Shown: positions 6,433 through 6,599 of the stretch, one piece after another
Numbering within the stretch: the stretch's first letter is position 1
Layout of the letters: every line of letters starts with the position of its first letter
NCBI GenBank assembly: GCA_021838765.1
Contig: JAKCCY010000147.1
Coordinates: 1-6,599, forward strand
Length of the DNA stretch: 6,599 bases
Source of the DNA: Nitrospirota bacterium
GTDB taxonomy: Bacteria > Nitrospirota_A > Leptospirillia > Leptospirillales > Leptospirillaceae
Direction of reading: 5' to 3'
Made by a program: the position numbers and the translations under genes
Notes under the pieces: generated by a model
The model's input: the letters and a program-made list of their open reading frames with translations, nothing else
Databases searched by the model: none
What the model was told of the DNA's origin: nothing

Positions 6433-6599
6433 TCAATTTATGGCTTTTGAGCATTCTTTCCGAAGAATCCAGTCGTCAGGACAAACCGGAAAAAAGAGTC
6501 GATACGATATCAGTCCTCGACCCGTCCATTCATTTTTCACAGACGTCCCTTCATGATCGGAAACCTCTTCAAGAAAGAGCTCCTGTTCAACACTGGACA
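6433..6599 (-). CDS. Probable C-terminal end of an unidentified gene running off the right edge
   Basis: On the minus strand one frame is open from the window edge (first full codon at 6597) to a TGA at 6433-6435, giving 54 residues with no start codon inside the window. The translation has natural protein composition, with segments such as VEQELFLEEVSDHEG and a C-terminal PVCPDDWILRKECSKAIN. Many of its codons begin with G, as real genes do. The other minus-strand frames close within about 21 codons. It would end 77 bases before the phosphoesterase start, so the two could be co-transcribed. I do not recognise the family, and the short length leaves a real chance that the frame is open by accident. 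Confidence 0.4.
   Translation of the reverse strand, partial: SSVEQELFLEEVSDHEGTSVKNEWTGRGLISYRLFFPVCPDDWILRKECSKAIN

Noticed and set aside
6416..6556. A 46-codon plus-strand frame starting ATGCCATATGAT with GGGAG upstream
   Set aside because: The overlapping minus-strand frame looks more protein-like. This product has no recognisable feature, so the ribosome site is probably chance.

Overview
The window reads as ordinary chromosomal DNA from a Gram-negative bacterium of medium GC content. It carries exported proteins with Sec-type signal peptides, strong Shine-Dalgarno sites and sigma70-like promoters. The gene flavour (a secreted AcpA/phospholipase C-type phosphoesterase, a His-rich exported Ig-like protein, a long Fic protein) reminds me of iron-oxidising acidophiles such as Leptospirillum. 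That is an impression only; nothing in the window fixes the taxon.

Layout from left to right. A small exported beta-sandwich protein (100-426, +) faces a long Fic-family protein (487-1989, -), with a possible shared hairpin terminator between them. A stretch of about 470 bases without a credible gene follows (1990-2458). It holds an extended -10 promoter for the Fic gene, a perfect 12-bp inverted repeat and AT-rich hairpins. Next is a divergent pair: a LysR-type regulator (2459-3349, -) and a ten-helix EamA/DMT-family exporter (3470-4438, +). They share a 120-bp AT-rich control region whose two predicted promoters are exact mirror images about one point. A secreted phosphoesterase (4514-6355, -) is convergent with the exporter. 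At the right edge, a reading frame on the minus strand (6433 to the end) looks like the C-terminus of a further gene that lies upstream of the phosphoesterase on the same strand.

How the genes may work together. The regulator and exporter very probably form one unit, in which the LysR protein controls export of a small molecule in response to an unknown ligand. The phosphoesterase probably works outside the cytoplasm, releasing phosphate or cleaving phospholipid head groups. The Fic protein is a stand-alone predicted AMP-transferase with a self-inhibitory helix and no antitoxin gene beside it. I see no transposase, phage gene, tRNA, rRNA, CRISPR array or recognisable new multi-gene system. 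The most interesting items are the mirror-symmetric divergent promoter, the variant inhibitory motif of the Fic protein, the 12-bp inverted repeat and the His-rich exported protein.
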